The notes under the pieces were generated by a model. It saw only the letters and a program-made list of their open reading frames with translations, ran no database searches and was not told the DNA's origin. From contig NC_080064.1 in assembly GCF_949987535.1 (NCBI RefSeq), forward strand, positions 128,492,708-128,556,707: a stretch of DNA of 64,000 nucleotides, in the 5' to 3' direction. Origin of the DNA: Balaenoptera acutorostrata (lineage: Eukaryota; Chordata; Mammalia; Artiodactyla; Balaenopteridae). This document shows, piece after piece, positions 48,601 to 56,759 of this stretch (position 1 is the first letter of the stretch; each line of letters opens with the position of its first letter). Both the position numbers and the translations under genes were made by a program.

Positions 48601-51236
48601 CCAGCAGGTAGCTTGGGCTTCTTCACATGGTGGTGGTGGCTCTGTGGGTTCCAAGATCAAGGAGACAGTGGAAGCTGCAAGGCCTGTTGAGGTCTAGGTA
48701 TGGAACTTACACATGTTACTTCTGCCACATTCTGTGGGTCAAAGCAAGTGATAAGACCAGCCCAGATTCAAGGGGTTAAGAAGCAGGTTCTTACTCTTGG
48801 TGGGAGGAGCTGCAGCATTATATTGTAAGGGTGTAGACGCAACAAGGGAAAGAATTTGTAACCATCTATCACATGGTGTAAACTCCTTCCCCCATGAATA
48901 CACCCTAAGCCTCCTAATGGATGAGGTCTTATTGTCTAGGAAGTTACATAATTTAATTTCAGGATCTGTTCTGTTGGAAATGGCTGTTACCGAGGATCCA
49001 TTAACTTACTAGAAAACACTTTTTTCATTCTTTTCCTGGAAGTAGAAAATAGTTAAAATAGTTAACTTTAACTTTTTATTTTGTAGAATCACATTTAACT
49101 TGCAGCTTTTTGAGATGAATATAGAGGGTTTCAGTTTGATTCAGTATTAACAGCGTGATCTGTTGTGTTACCCATGACAGGCATGAGAGTATCACACACT
49201 GACTAAAGACAAACACACTGACTTTGACTGCTTGATTTACTTGACTGGTAACCTCGGTATATTTTCAAGTATATTTGTATAACAATATGTTCATGAGAAT
49301 AATGATTAATATGTACTGAGTGCTGCCAGACACTGCTTAAGTTATTTGTAGATATCATCTCATTTAATTCTCACAACCATCTTAAGACGTATAATACTAT
49401 TGTTAGTGCCATTTTAGAGATAAACTAATGCTTGGGGGTTTTAAAATATGCCTGAGGCCACATGGCTAGTGCTCACCAGTGCTACTACCATGCCCAAGAA
49501 GAGCAGCTCATGAGTTCAGACTGCAGATCTGCCAACGTTCAAATGGGTCTAGCCCTTGGGTGTTATTTTAATAACTCTACTTTTAGGTGCACCATTGTAT
49601 AGCCCTTACAGCTGGGTTTATCCCTTCTGTAGAAGCTGGGGGGCCTGAACACCACAGGATCCCACGTTACACACTAAAGGATGCAGGTTGTGGGACTTCT
49701 AGATGGGAATGAGGATGTTTGGGGGTTTTTTTCCATTTTTTTCTTCTTTTTATTAGTAGACTTTATTTCTTAGAGCAGTGTTAGGTTTATAGAAAAATCT
49801 AACAGAAAGTAAAGAGAGGTCCTATGTACTCCTTCCTCTCCAAAGTTTCCCTGATTATTAACAACTTGCATTGTTGTGGTACATTTGTTACAGTTGATGA
49901 ATTAATATAGAAAACATTATTATTAACTAAAGTCCGTGGTTTATATTAAGGTTCACTCTTTGTGTTGTACATTTCTGTGGGTTTCACCAAATGCGTATGT
50001 CATGTATCCACCATTACAGATTCATACAGAACAGTTTCAAGGATGTTTATTTTAAACCACATACTTTTGGCTACTGAGCTTATGATTTCAAAGTTGAAAG
50101 CTTAAGCATAGTAGTAGACTATTCAAGGAGAGATTTCCCTGGATTGGGAGAGAAGTCGACTTTGGATTATATTAACTTGTCTTTACCCCTAAAACAGGCC
50201 TATTTTGTTGTTGTTGTTTACAATTTTAGAATCTCTGGGTTGGAAGGGACTTTAAGGGTTGTGAAGCACAGCCACCTGTCTGATATTTGAACCCTCGGCC
50301 TCCCCTCCTTCCCCAAGAGTCAGAGGACTCGCTCTGCCCCAGGCAACTTTGCCTCGCTGTCCCAGGTGGGACCCTGACAGCTCTCTTCCTTACTGCTGAG
50401 GGTGAGAAGAGGACCTCTTCTACTTTAGTCCAGTTAGGGCTTTTCCGTATAGCTCTGTAGATTGTGGCTTTGGGGTTATTTTAAATTTTAAAACAGGAAA
50501 AATGGTTACCTGATCTTAGATACCAAAGAAGCAATATTTTTATTGGTTATGATAAGATTAGACTAACAGAATTATACTATAAGTAGGTACGTGTAAGAAT
50601 ATTTGAAGTTTTTTTAAGTACCTATTTGTATAAAGTGACCAGTTCTAATTGATTGTATTTTCGAGTGGCACTGAATATGCTGGTTTCTTGTATCATTCTG
50701 AAAGTCATGATTTCAGTGGGTCTCGGGTTGACAGAAGTGCCCATCTTTGTCCTTGAGACTCCCAATTACAAGAGTTGAGGAATTCTGTGACAGGTATTAA
50801 GATAAGCGTAACTCCTGAGAAGGAATACTATATTGTTATAGAAATTTTAAAACAGATACAGAAGTAGACAGAATAATGTAATAAATCTCTACGTACCAGC
50901 TTGAACAATTACCAAGTATACCCAATCTTGTTTTAAAGTCAATCCCGGGAAAAAAATAAAGTCAGTCCTGGACATACTGTTCCTAAGAAGGAACATATGT
51001 ACCTGAAGACATTCAAAAGAGGGAACTCTTCGCTCTGGAACCCTAACAATATTCACTTTAATCATTGCTTCTGTCCCTGCACCTAATGGGGCCACCAGTT
51101 TTTCCAAACCTCTAATTCTACTTCTCTTCTCCAGGGCCCAGTCATATATGCGCAGCTAGACCACTCTGGCGGACATCACAGCGACAAGATTAACAAGTCA
51201 GAGTCTGTGGTGTACGCGGACATCCGGAAAAATTGA
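31472..51236 (+). CDS. MPZL1: MPZL1 (PZR), exons 2-6 with introns; exon 1 outside the window
   Basis: Spliced coding region of myelin protein zero-like 1, a type I plasma-membrane glycoprotein. In the known family it binds the phosphatase SHP-2 through two tyrosine ITIMs and acts in adhesion and migration signalling. Five exons join in one frame: 31472-31638, 37025-37238, 37986-38118, 40630-40732 and 51135-51236. They give an Ig V domain with the Cys pair in LTCKF (exon 2) and YICDV (exon 3), a hydrophobic helix beginning FPVWVVVG, a basic stop-transfer (YRRKNSKR), then VIYAQL and VVYADI and the C-terminal DIRKN. Every border is GT/AG and no frame break is seen, so the gene looks intact. The initiator Met and most of the signal peptide are in exon 1, upstream of position 1. 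Its paralogues MPZ and MPZL2/3 lack this double-ITIM tail, so identity is secure. Confidence 0.97.
32440..32789 (-). mobile_element. CHR-2-like SINE
   Basis: Long (ttta)n tail, 'ggctgtgttgggtcttcgtt', head complement ccaccagggaagtcc. A 16-bp target duplication aacatgctgtatttct is at 32424-32439 and 32790-32805. Confidence 0.96.
33230..33830 (+). repeat. L2-like fragment
   Basis: Pyrimidine-rich, ending in 'taacactgtggcttttactt' and aataaatgttggtcg, an L2-type 3' end. ORFs of 125 and 196 residues here are incidental. Confidence 0.5.
34250..34350 (+). repeat. MIR fragment
   Basis: 'agtgaccttgagtaagtcac' followed by 'ctgggcctctttcctcactt' is the MIR core. Confidence 0.6.
35069..35442 (-). mobile_element. 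CHR-family SINE, long variant
   Basis: (ttta)n tail, 'ggctgcatcaggtcttagtt' body that differs from the other copies, head complement 'ggatcaccagggaagtcc'. Target duplication caggattggg at 35058-35067 and 35443-35452. Confidence 0.92.
36191..36485 (-). mobile_element. CHR-2-like SINE
   Basis: T-rich tail, 'ggctgtgttgggtcttcatt', head complement ccaccagggaagccc. Target duplication taggcttctttttct at 36176-36190 and 36486-36500. Confidence 0.96.
36590..36760 (+). repeat. MIR element
   Basis: 'ctctggatccaccacctact' then 'tgaccttgggcaaatggttt' and 'tctccatttccttattataa' form a long, readable MIR. Confidence 0.75.
37025..37238 (+). CDS. MPZL1: MPZL1 exon 3: second half of the Ig V domain
   Basis: The exon is 214 bp, with acceptor ttgcag ending at 37024 and donor gtactt at 37239. 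It encodes FFHYSQGQVYAGNYPPFKD, then RISWAGDLDKKDASINIENM, and the second Ig cysteine in HNGTYICDV, which should form the disulfide with exon 2. HNGT is another N-glycosylation sequon. The strand G end reads HIRLYVVEK. The last base starts a Glu codon completed by exon 4 (phase 1). The frame stays open into intron 3 for another 18 codons, so the exon must be trimmed at the GT. Confidence 0.97.
37239..37985 (+). other. MPZL1: MPZL1 intron 3
   Basis: Short (747 bp) GT-AG phase 1 intron with no recognisable repeats. An in-frame stop (TAG at 37292-37294) follows exon 3 after 18 codons, so retention would give a truncated ectodomain without membrane anchor. Confidence 0.9.
37986..38118 (+). CDS. 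MPZL1: MPZL1 exon 4: juxtamembrane stalk, transmembrane helix and stop-transfer
   Basis: The exon is 133 bp, with acceptor tctctag ending at 37985 and donor gtaagg at 38119. After EIVPA it encodes about 28 hydrophobic residues beginning FPVWVVVGIVTAVVLGLTLL, the single membrane span (about 38000-38085). YRRKNSKRDYT follows as the basic cytoplasmic stop-transfer. The stalk is EIVPAF where I recall ENLPVF in human, the most altered stretch of the protein. The exon leaves two bases (GG) of a split Gly codon (phase 2). Confidence 0.96.
38119..40629 (+). other. MPZL1: MPZL1 intron 4
   Basis: 2.5-kb GT-AG phase 2 intron. It holds a small (TAA)n run near 38508-38521 and a TG microsatellite at 39632-39684, but otherwise no SINE, L1 or LTR. 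Near the 3' end a T-run at about 40585-40602 is separated from the AG by roughly 26 bases of mixed sequence, an unusual 3' splice-site layout. Confidence 0.9.
39632..39684. repeat. (TG)n microsatellite
   Basis: About 25 TG units with a TCTC interruption near 39652. Confidence 0.95.
40630..40732 (+). CDS. MPZL1: MPZL1 exon 5: cytoplasmic linker, skippable
   Basis: The exon is 103 bp, with acceptor catcag ending at 40629 and donor gtaatg at 40733. It encodes CNTSENVSPVKQAPRKSPSD followed by TEGLVKSLPSGSHQ, a Ser/Pro/Lys-rich linker between membrane and ITIMs. Its length is not a multiple of three, so skipping it changes the frame of exon 6. A known ITIM-less isoform (PZR1b) arises this way in human. 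The pyrimidine tract is set back from the AG, which fits weak recognition. Confidence 0.95.
41515..41645 (-). repeat. MIR fragment
   Basis: 'gtgaggaaactgaggcattg' and 'gaattggggcgagaacctag' are antisense MIR text. Confidence 0.6.
42140..42550 (+). repeat. MLT1-like (ERVL-MaLR) solo LTR
   Basis: Long, well-preserved match by recall: 'ggtaggcagaataatgacct', 'gatcttgagatggggagatt', 'aggaatgcaggcagcttcca', 'gacctccaaaactgtaagat'. No internal MaLR sequence is seen beside it. Confidence 0.75.
42560..43470 (-). repeat. Probable old L1 fragment
   Basis: 'ggtaggattccaggttggaa' with 'ttccttcagcattttggggc' and many T-rich phrases follow antisense old L1 text. Boundaries not clear; by recall only. Confidence 0.4.
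45321..45655 (+). mobile_element. CHR-2-like SINE
   Basis: Intact head 'ggacttccctggtggcgcag', full body, (aaat)n/A tail. Perfect target duplication aacagtaagaag at 45309-45320 and 45656-45667. Confidence 0.96.
46295..46425 (+). mobile_element. CHR-1-like short SINE
   Basis: 'ggaattccctggcggttcag' head, 'ggttggggaactaagatctc' and a 22-base A tail. A short repeat ggcaagt flanks it. Confidence 0.9.
46510..46640 (-). repeat. MIR fragment
   Basis: 'cctcagaacagccctgtgag' then 'gaagaaactgaggcttagtt' is a clear antisense MIR. Confidence 0.75.
47362..47676 (+). mobile_element. CHR-2-like SINE
   Basis: Head 'gggacttccctggtggcgca' through an A tail. Target duplication cagctcSgttaa at 47350-47361 and 47677-47688 with one mismatch. 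Confidence 0.95.
48345..48840. repeat. Old interspersed repeat
   Basis: 'cagttatctattgctatgta' followed by acaaaccacatt and 'gatagtagcttagaacaacc' is a common ancient mammalian repeat. I do not assign the family. Confidence 0.55.
49335..49525 (-). repeat. MIR fragment
   Basis: 'tctcatttaattctcacaac' and 'ggccacatggctagtg' are antisense MIR phrases. Confidence 0.65.
49757..50045 (-). repeat. Old L1 3' fragment
   Basis: 'agactttatttcttagagca' to 'ttcatacagaacagtttcaa'. Same family as 20883-21185. Confidence 0.65.
51135..51236 (+). CDS. MPZL1: MPZL1 exon 6: double-ITIM tail and stop codon
   Basis: The coding part starts after ctccag (AG at 51133-51134) and ends at TGA 51234-51236. It encodes GPVIYAQLDHSGGHHSDKIN then KSESVVYADIRKN. 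VIYAQL (51141-51158) and VVYADI (51207-51224) both fit the ITIM pattern (V/I)xYxx(L/I/V). In the family, phosphorylated Tyr in both motifs recruits the tandem SH2 domains of SHP-2. If exon 5 is skipped, this exon is read in another frame and stops at TAG 51157-51159. Confidence 0.97.
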   Translation, partial: GPVIYAQLDHSGGHHSDKINKSESVVYADIRKN

Positions 51237-52247
51237 GAAGACCCCAGTCATATCCTAAGCAAGAAACAAATCCAAACTGGACTCTTGTGCAGAAAATGTA
51301 GCTCATAACCATGTGTGGCCTTGGAAACCTGGACACGGACAAGCACATGTTTATTCATAGAGGGAGAAAAAGAAATGTATAAAGGATATGTATAAATATT
51401 CTATTTAATCTTCCTGATGCGAGGAGCCAGTATTGCATGATGAAGAGATGGTATGATTCTAAGTATACGTAAATTGTCTGTTTTTGTACTTCCCTTCAGG
51501 GTCATTTACAGTTGAGAAAATTCAGACACATTCCTATCACCATCATTTAGATGTGGTTTGCCTTAATGGAGATGGTAGTAGATCTTTTAGTATTCCAACA
51601 GACATGGCCTTTTCATGTAAGGGCTTAACCCGCCTTCGCGTTTATTGTACATGGAGAGTGGAGCTGCTATGATGGAAGCATGTTCAGGGTGGCCTTTAGC
51701 CCAGGGTGTACCACCTATTTGGCGGTTGTTTTTAGAAAGCATCCATTCACTATGCCACTTGGAGACAGGGTGAGAGGTTTTTGTTGCTATTTTGCTCTCT
51801 AAAATACAGGGCAGTTCTTAGCTTTCAGTGTTGTGTAGACTATAACATCACACCCTGTAAGCATATTGTCCCAATCTGTGGATTCATCATAGCAAGATTA
51901 GCAAAGGATCAGTGCCAGAAGTCACTTCCTTCCAGGTACTTTTAGATCATTACCATAATCAATACATAATTGAAGTAGGGAACCCAGGCCTGGCTTGAGG
52001 AGTACCTGTACCATTTGGAGAGCAAAAGGTGTGTTACATTCTTTGCTCAAGTCCTTCGTACTTGTAATAAGAGTCCCCATACACCTGAAGGAGCTGAGTT
52101 TCATTTCCTTTTAAGTAAGTAGGCAGAAATGGAATAATTAGATTGCCAGTCTCCAGTATCACAGAGCTCTCTCTAGAGAATCTTCTATACGAAGCTTCAG
52201 TCATGCTTCCAGCAGGGGCAGCATCAGTCATGGCTTCTGTAATAGAT

Positions 52248-52321
52248 TCATGATGCGTCCAAGGCCTTTTGAGGCTAAAAAGGGTCATGATGCGTCCAAG
52301 GCCTTTTGAGGCTAAAAAGGG
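52248..52321 (+). repeat. Perfect 37-bp tandem duplication in the MPZL1 3' UTR
   Basis: Units 52248-52284 and 52285-52321 are identical, each starting tcatgatgcgtcc and ending ctaaaaaggg. Absence of differences suggests a recent event (or an assembly artefact). Confidence 0.95.
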
Positions 52322-52788
52322 TCTAGATTTTTAAAATCAGCAAACAAGGCTGGTACTTCTACGTTGGGAATCTCTTCTGTTTCTGGTTTTTTGTTCTTTG
52401 TTTCTCCCTTCCTCCCTTCCTTTTTTTCCCCCCACCCCCATTACATGGAATTGATAAACAATGAGATGAGGAGAAATCTAGACAATTTGGGCATCCTTCT
52501 CAATTTATTTTCTCCCATTGACCACCGCCCCCAACACCCCATCTCAAACCTATGTGTTTTTTTAACTAAGACTGAAAAAAGCATGGTGAAAATCATTAAA
52601 CATTTATATTGTCATTCCCCCATTTTCTGAATTTTTTTTTTTAAAGAATTTTTTTTCGTTTAAAATTGAAAGCCCACAGTTAGAGGAAGAATACCGACAG
52701 TAGGGTCCCAGGGCGTGTTCAGGTAAGTAGGGATGACGGCTAATGTTAGTTTTTCTCTCATTTACTTTGAGGACCCCTAAGAGCTGCC

Positions 52789-52836
52789 TCCACCCCCACC
52801 CACCCCCCCACCCCCTACCTCCCCACCCCCACCCCG
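52789..52836. repeat. C-rich tract
   Basis: Runs of three to seven C separated by A or T, about 48 bp. The minus strand has many G-runs with quadruplex potential. In the sense transcript it would be a poly-C-binding-protein type site. Confidence 0.85.
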
Positions 52837-54113
52837 TCTTGTCATCTTTGTGAGGGAGTTTGAAGGCTGAGTTTTAAGGAAACAAAGAAGGATTTAGATT
52901 TATAGGTGTGCACGAGGTGGTTACGTAGAGAAAGGGTGCGTGAGCTATAAAATGAACTCTGCCCCGTGCGTGCGGTCTTTTATTTGCTGAGGGACTATTT
53001 GTTGTTATTCGCATGATTCTCCAACTTACATTCCGTTGATATGTACGTGAGCGGGGAGCGGGCTTTGTCATCACACATACCTGCCATCTCTGAAGCTGGT
53101 GCGTCTGGCGTGCGTTGCGGCGTGGGAGGAAAACCCGCCGGCTCTGCTGCGTCTCCCTGTTCTGTGCTCACAGGCCCCGCGCAGGAGAGGGACGCGGAGC
53201 ACTCAGCCCGAGACAGTTCTGCAAAGTGGTCAACTTTGCCTTGCGCCCTGAGGCTTCTCTGCCTCCCCGGTGAAAACTCCAGGAGCCTTTAGGAGACATT
53301 TTTGTGTGTTGGGAAGGCGGGGGTTGGTGCTGGGATGTCACCCTTCAGGCTGATGCCAGGATACTCTTGGTGAGCCCTCCCACTGTGAGAATTGTACAGC
53401 CATCCAGGACTTCAGGGGGAAAGAAAACACGTTGTGGTGAGACCAGGTGTGTGCATTGATATGTGTAACTTCCTTACAGTCGTTTTCGGCAGAGAAAGGG
53501 GGATCCTCCTTATCCTCCTTTTGCAAAGGTCCAGGGAATCTGCTATACGTACATTCCTCACACCTCCTATAGCAAGAGCCCTGATTTCCCTGCATGTTTG
53601 TGAAGCTGCCACCCAGAGCACCAGCCCTCACTTTTGCTAACCACAGCCGTGGGCCTTCCCTCCCCTGCCTCCCCGTGGCCTCCTCTGCGGGGCAAGGGTG
53701 GTCATCTGCCAGCTACTTACTCTGGGTCTGTGACTGATTTGTCTGAGGGAAGCGGCTCACACCTGGGTGGAGCACCTCAGGGTTGGGGCTTTTTCCAAAA
53801 CTCCTCACACCAACTCCTGTGGATCTTTTTGACCCTTTCTCCTGTGTCCCAGCATCCTCGTCCCTGGACACAGATGACAACAGCAGGGTTGCTTCCAAAT
53901 GGCAGGGCTGTCCTTTCCATGTCTGATTATTGGCAGAATGAGACCTCTTAAAACTACACGTGATTTTTCTAAGGGGGCACCTAAAGGATTACTTGAGATT
54001 AAAATTTCAATCTATCTGTAGTTTTTCAATGGAAATGTATTCAGCTAGGTAAAAAAAAAAACCCATCAAGTTCATTAATTTTTCTTTTTCAATTGTATTT
54101 TTGTGAATATTTT

Positions 54114-54119
54114 AATACA
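54114..54119 (+). terminator. Candidate distal MPZL1 polyadenylation signal
   Basis: AATACA, a one-base variant of AATAAA, is followed within 15-35 bases by tgtgttgtgtg, a typical GU-rich downstream element. No canonical AATAAA lies nearer in the presumed 3' UTR. The later AATAAA near 54571 belongs to an L2 repeat. Inferred from sequence only. Confidence 0.35.
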
Positions 54120-54174
54120 TCTTTTTCAATTATTGGACTGTGTTGTGTGCTCATTTTTAATCAAGTGAAGAAGA

Positions 54175-54600
54175 TATCAAAGCCCTTTCTTTAATTTATC
54201 CTGCTCCAGCCACACCGGCTTCTCATTCTTCAGAAACACCACACTTGTGCCTGCCTCAGGTCCTTTGCACCTGCCGTTCCCTCGGCCTGGAACACACATT
54301 CTGCACATTTGTATGGTTTGCTCCCTCACTTCCTTTAAGTGTCTACCCACATGTCACCTTCTCAGAGAGACCTTCCATGATATGTGAAAGAGCAACTTCA
54401 CCCACCCCTGGCTCTTGCTAAACCCCTTAACCCGGCTCTTTTTTCTCCCTGTCAAACTATTTATGTGCTTGTCTGTTTTCCCTACTAGAACATAAGCACT
54501 GAGAGGCCAGACTTTGCTGTTTTGTTCACTGATCCATCTTTAGAACAGTACCTGGCAATTAGCAGTTGTTCAATAAATGTGGACTAGATGACCGATGGAT
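54175..54600 (+). repeat. L2 3' fragment
   Basis: 'ctgcctcaggtcctttgcac', 'tgccgttccctcggcctgga', 'catgtcaccttctcagagag' and the terminal 'agcagttgttcaataaatg' follow the L2 3' consensus closely. Confidence 0.8.
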
Positions 54601-54834
54601 AGGTGGATTTATCTGTCAACAAATCTATATTTGAGAACTATCTTATGCCAGGCACTGTGCTAAGCATAAGGAAGACACAGCTCCTCAAGGAGCTTGCCAC
54701 AATAGAAGTGAGAGAAGGTGACATAACCGTAATAATAGCTACTAAGTACTTGCTGTGTGCCAGGCACTTTGAATTTCTTATTCTATATAGCACTATGAGT
54801 TATTGCTAGTTGTACTAATCTTAAACCCACTTTT
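54600..54834. repeat. MIR/L2-type remnants
   Basis: Two copies of the phrase 'gccaggcact' (54648 and 54759) typical of MIR/L2 ends. No gene. Confidence 0.4.
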
Positions 54835-54844
54835 AGAAAGACAA

Positions 54845-56390
54845 TGTCAGTAAATCACAGCAGTATATTTTGGATACGTCTCCTAGAGTAATAGAAACAA
54901 AAGCAAAAATAAACAAATGGGACCTAATCAAACTTATAAGCTTTTGCACAAGAAAGGAAACCATAAACAAAACAAAAAGACCACCTACGGAATGGGAGAA
55001 AATAATTGCAAACAATGTGACTGACAAGGACTTAATTTCCAAAATATATAAACAGCTCATACAGCTCAATATCAAAAAACAACCCAATCAAAAAATGGGC
55101 AGAAGACATAAATAGACATTTCTCCAAAGAAGACATACAGATGTCCAACAGGCACATGAAACGATGCTTCACATCGCTAATTATTAGAGAAATGCAAATC
55201 AAAACTAGAATGAGGTATAACCTCACACCAGTCAGAATGGCCATCATTAAAAAGTCTACAAGTAGGGCTTCCCTGGTGGCGCAGTGGTTGGGAATCCGCC
55301 TGCCAGTGCAGGGGGCACGGGTTCGAGCCCTGGGCCGGGAAGATCCCACATGCCGTGGAGCAACTGAGCCCGTACGCTGCAGCTACTGAGCCTGTGCTCT
55401 AGAGCCTGTGAGCCACAACTACTGAGCCCACTCGCCACAGCCACTGAAGCCTGCGCACCTAGAGCCCGTGCTCTGCAACAAGAGAGGCCACCGCAGTGAG
55501 AGGCCTGCACACCACAACGAAGAGTAGCCCCTGCTTACCGCAACTGAAGAAAGCCTGTGCACAGCAACGAAGACCCAATGCAGCCAAAAATAAATAAATA
55601 AAAATAGATTAAAAAAATAAAGCTATAATGCTATATTAAAAAAAAAAGTCTACAAATAATGCTAGAGAGGAGAAAAGGGAACCCTCCTACACTATTGGTG
55701 GGAATGTAAATTGGTGCAGCCACTATGCAGAACCGTATGGGTGGTCCTTAAAAACTAAAAATAGAGTTGCCATGTGATCTAGCAATCCCACTCCTGGGCA
55801 TATATCTGTAAAAGATGAAAACTAATTTGAAAAGATACATGCACCTCCATGTTCACTGCAGCATTATTTCAGTAGCCAAGACATGGAAGCAACCTAAATG
55901 TCCATTGACAGATGAAAGGATAAAGAAGATGTGGAACAAATATACAATGGAATATGACTCAGCCATAAAAAGGAATGCAACAACATGGATGGACCTAGAG
56001 ATTATCATACTAAGTGAAATAAGTCAGAGAAAGACAAGTATCATATGATATCACTTATATGTGGAATCTAGAAATGATACAAATGAACTTATTTACAAAA
56101 CAAATAGACTCAGACAGAAAACAAACTTATGGTTACCAAAGAGGAAAGGTGAAGAGAGGGATTAATTAGGAGTTTTGGATTAATATTATATATAAAATAG
56201 ATAACAAAAACCTACTGTATAGCACAGGGAATTATATTCAATATCTTGTAACAACCAATAATGGAAAAGAATCTGAAAAAGAATATACACATCTATATAA
56301 CTGAATCACTTTGCTTTATACCTGAAACTAAATACAACATTGTAAATTGACTATACTTCAATAAAAATATTTTTTTTTAATTAAAAAAGA
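54845..56390 (+). mobile_element. 5'-truncated L1 split by a SINE
   Basis: Sense L1 3' region ('aacttataagcttttgcaca', 'caacatggatggacctagag', 'ttcaataaaaat' with A/T tail). Target duplication agaaagacaa at 54835-54844 and 56391-56400. A SINE (55265-55640) interrupts it with its own target repeat. Short ORFs are ORF2-derived debris. Confidence 0.93.
55265..55640 (+). mobile_element. CHR-2-like SINE nested in L1
   Basis: Head 'ggcttccctggtggcgcagt', full body, A/T-rich tail. The L1 text aaaagtctacaa occurs on both sides (about 55250 and 55643) as target duplication. Confidence 0.94.
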
Positions 56391-56400
56391 AGAAAGACAA

Positions 56401-56758
56401 GGACTTCCCTGGTGGCGCAGTGGTTAAGAATCCACCTGCCAATGCAGGGGACACAGGTTTGAGCCCTGGTCCAGGAAGATCCCAAATGCCGTGGAGCAAC
56501 TAAGCCCATGCGCCACAACTACTGAGCCTGCACTCTAGAGCCCACGAGCCACAACTACTGAGCTGTCCTGCCGCAACTACTGAAGCCCCCACTCCTAGAG
56601 CCTGTGCTCCACACCAAGAGAAACCACCTCAATGTGAAGCCCACACAACGCAACGAAGAGTAACCCCCACTTGCCACAACTAGAGAAAGCCCACACGCAG
56701 CAACAAAGACCCAACAGCCAAAAAATAAATAAAATTAAAATTAATTAATTAAAAAAAA
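56401..56758 (+). mobile_element. CHR-2-like SINE
   Basis: Head 'ggacttccctggtggcgcag' directly abuts the L1 target repeat; (aaat)n and A-rich tail. It lies exactly between two L1 pieces. Confidence 0.93.
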
Positions 56759-56759
56759 G

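Larger units (their letters stand above)
40733..51134 (+). other. MPZL1: MPZL1 intron 5
   Basis: 10.4-kb GT-AG phase 0 intron. It holds an MLT1-like LTR, three SINEs on the + strand, MIR pieces, an old repeat at 48345-48840 and an L1 fragment at 49757-50045. 40733-41510, 43480-44540, 44860-45300, 45668-46280, 46645-47340, 47690-48340, 48850-49330 and 50050-51120 show nothing recognisable. The 181-residue ORF at 44549-45094 has no protein-family features and looks random. Confidence 0.9.
51237..54135 (+). other. MPZL1: MPZL1 3' UTR (end estimated)
   Basis: Non-coding sequence after the MPZL1 stop, free of SINEs and L1 to about 54.1 kb, unlike its surroundings. That fits a long, constrained 3' UTR. 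It contains a perfect 37-bp tandem duplication (52248-52321), a C-rich tract (52789-52836) and a CpG-rich patch (53090-53240). A likely distal poly(A) signal variant is AATACA at 54114-54119, followed by a GT-rich stretch. ATTAAA at 52595-52600 could serve a shorter form. The end point is an inference from these signals and from the start of an L2 fragment at about 54175. Short ORFs here look like chance. Confidence 0.55.
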
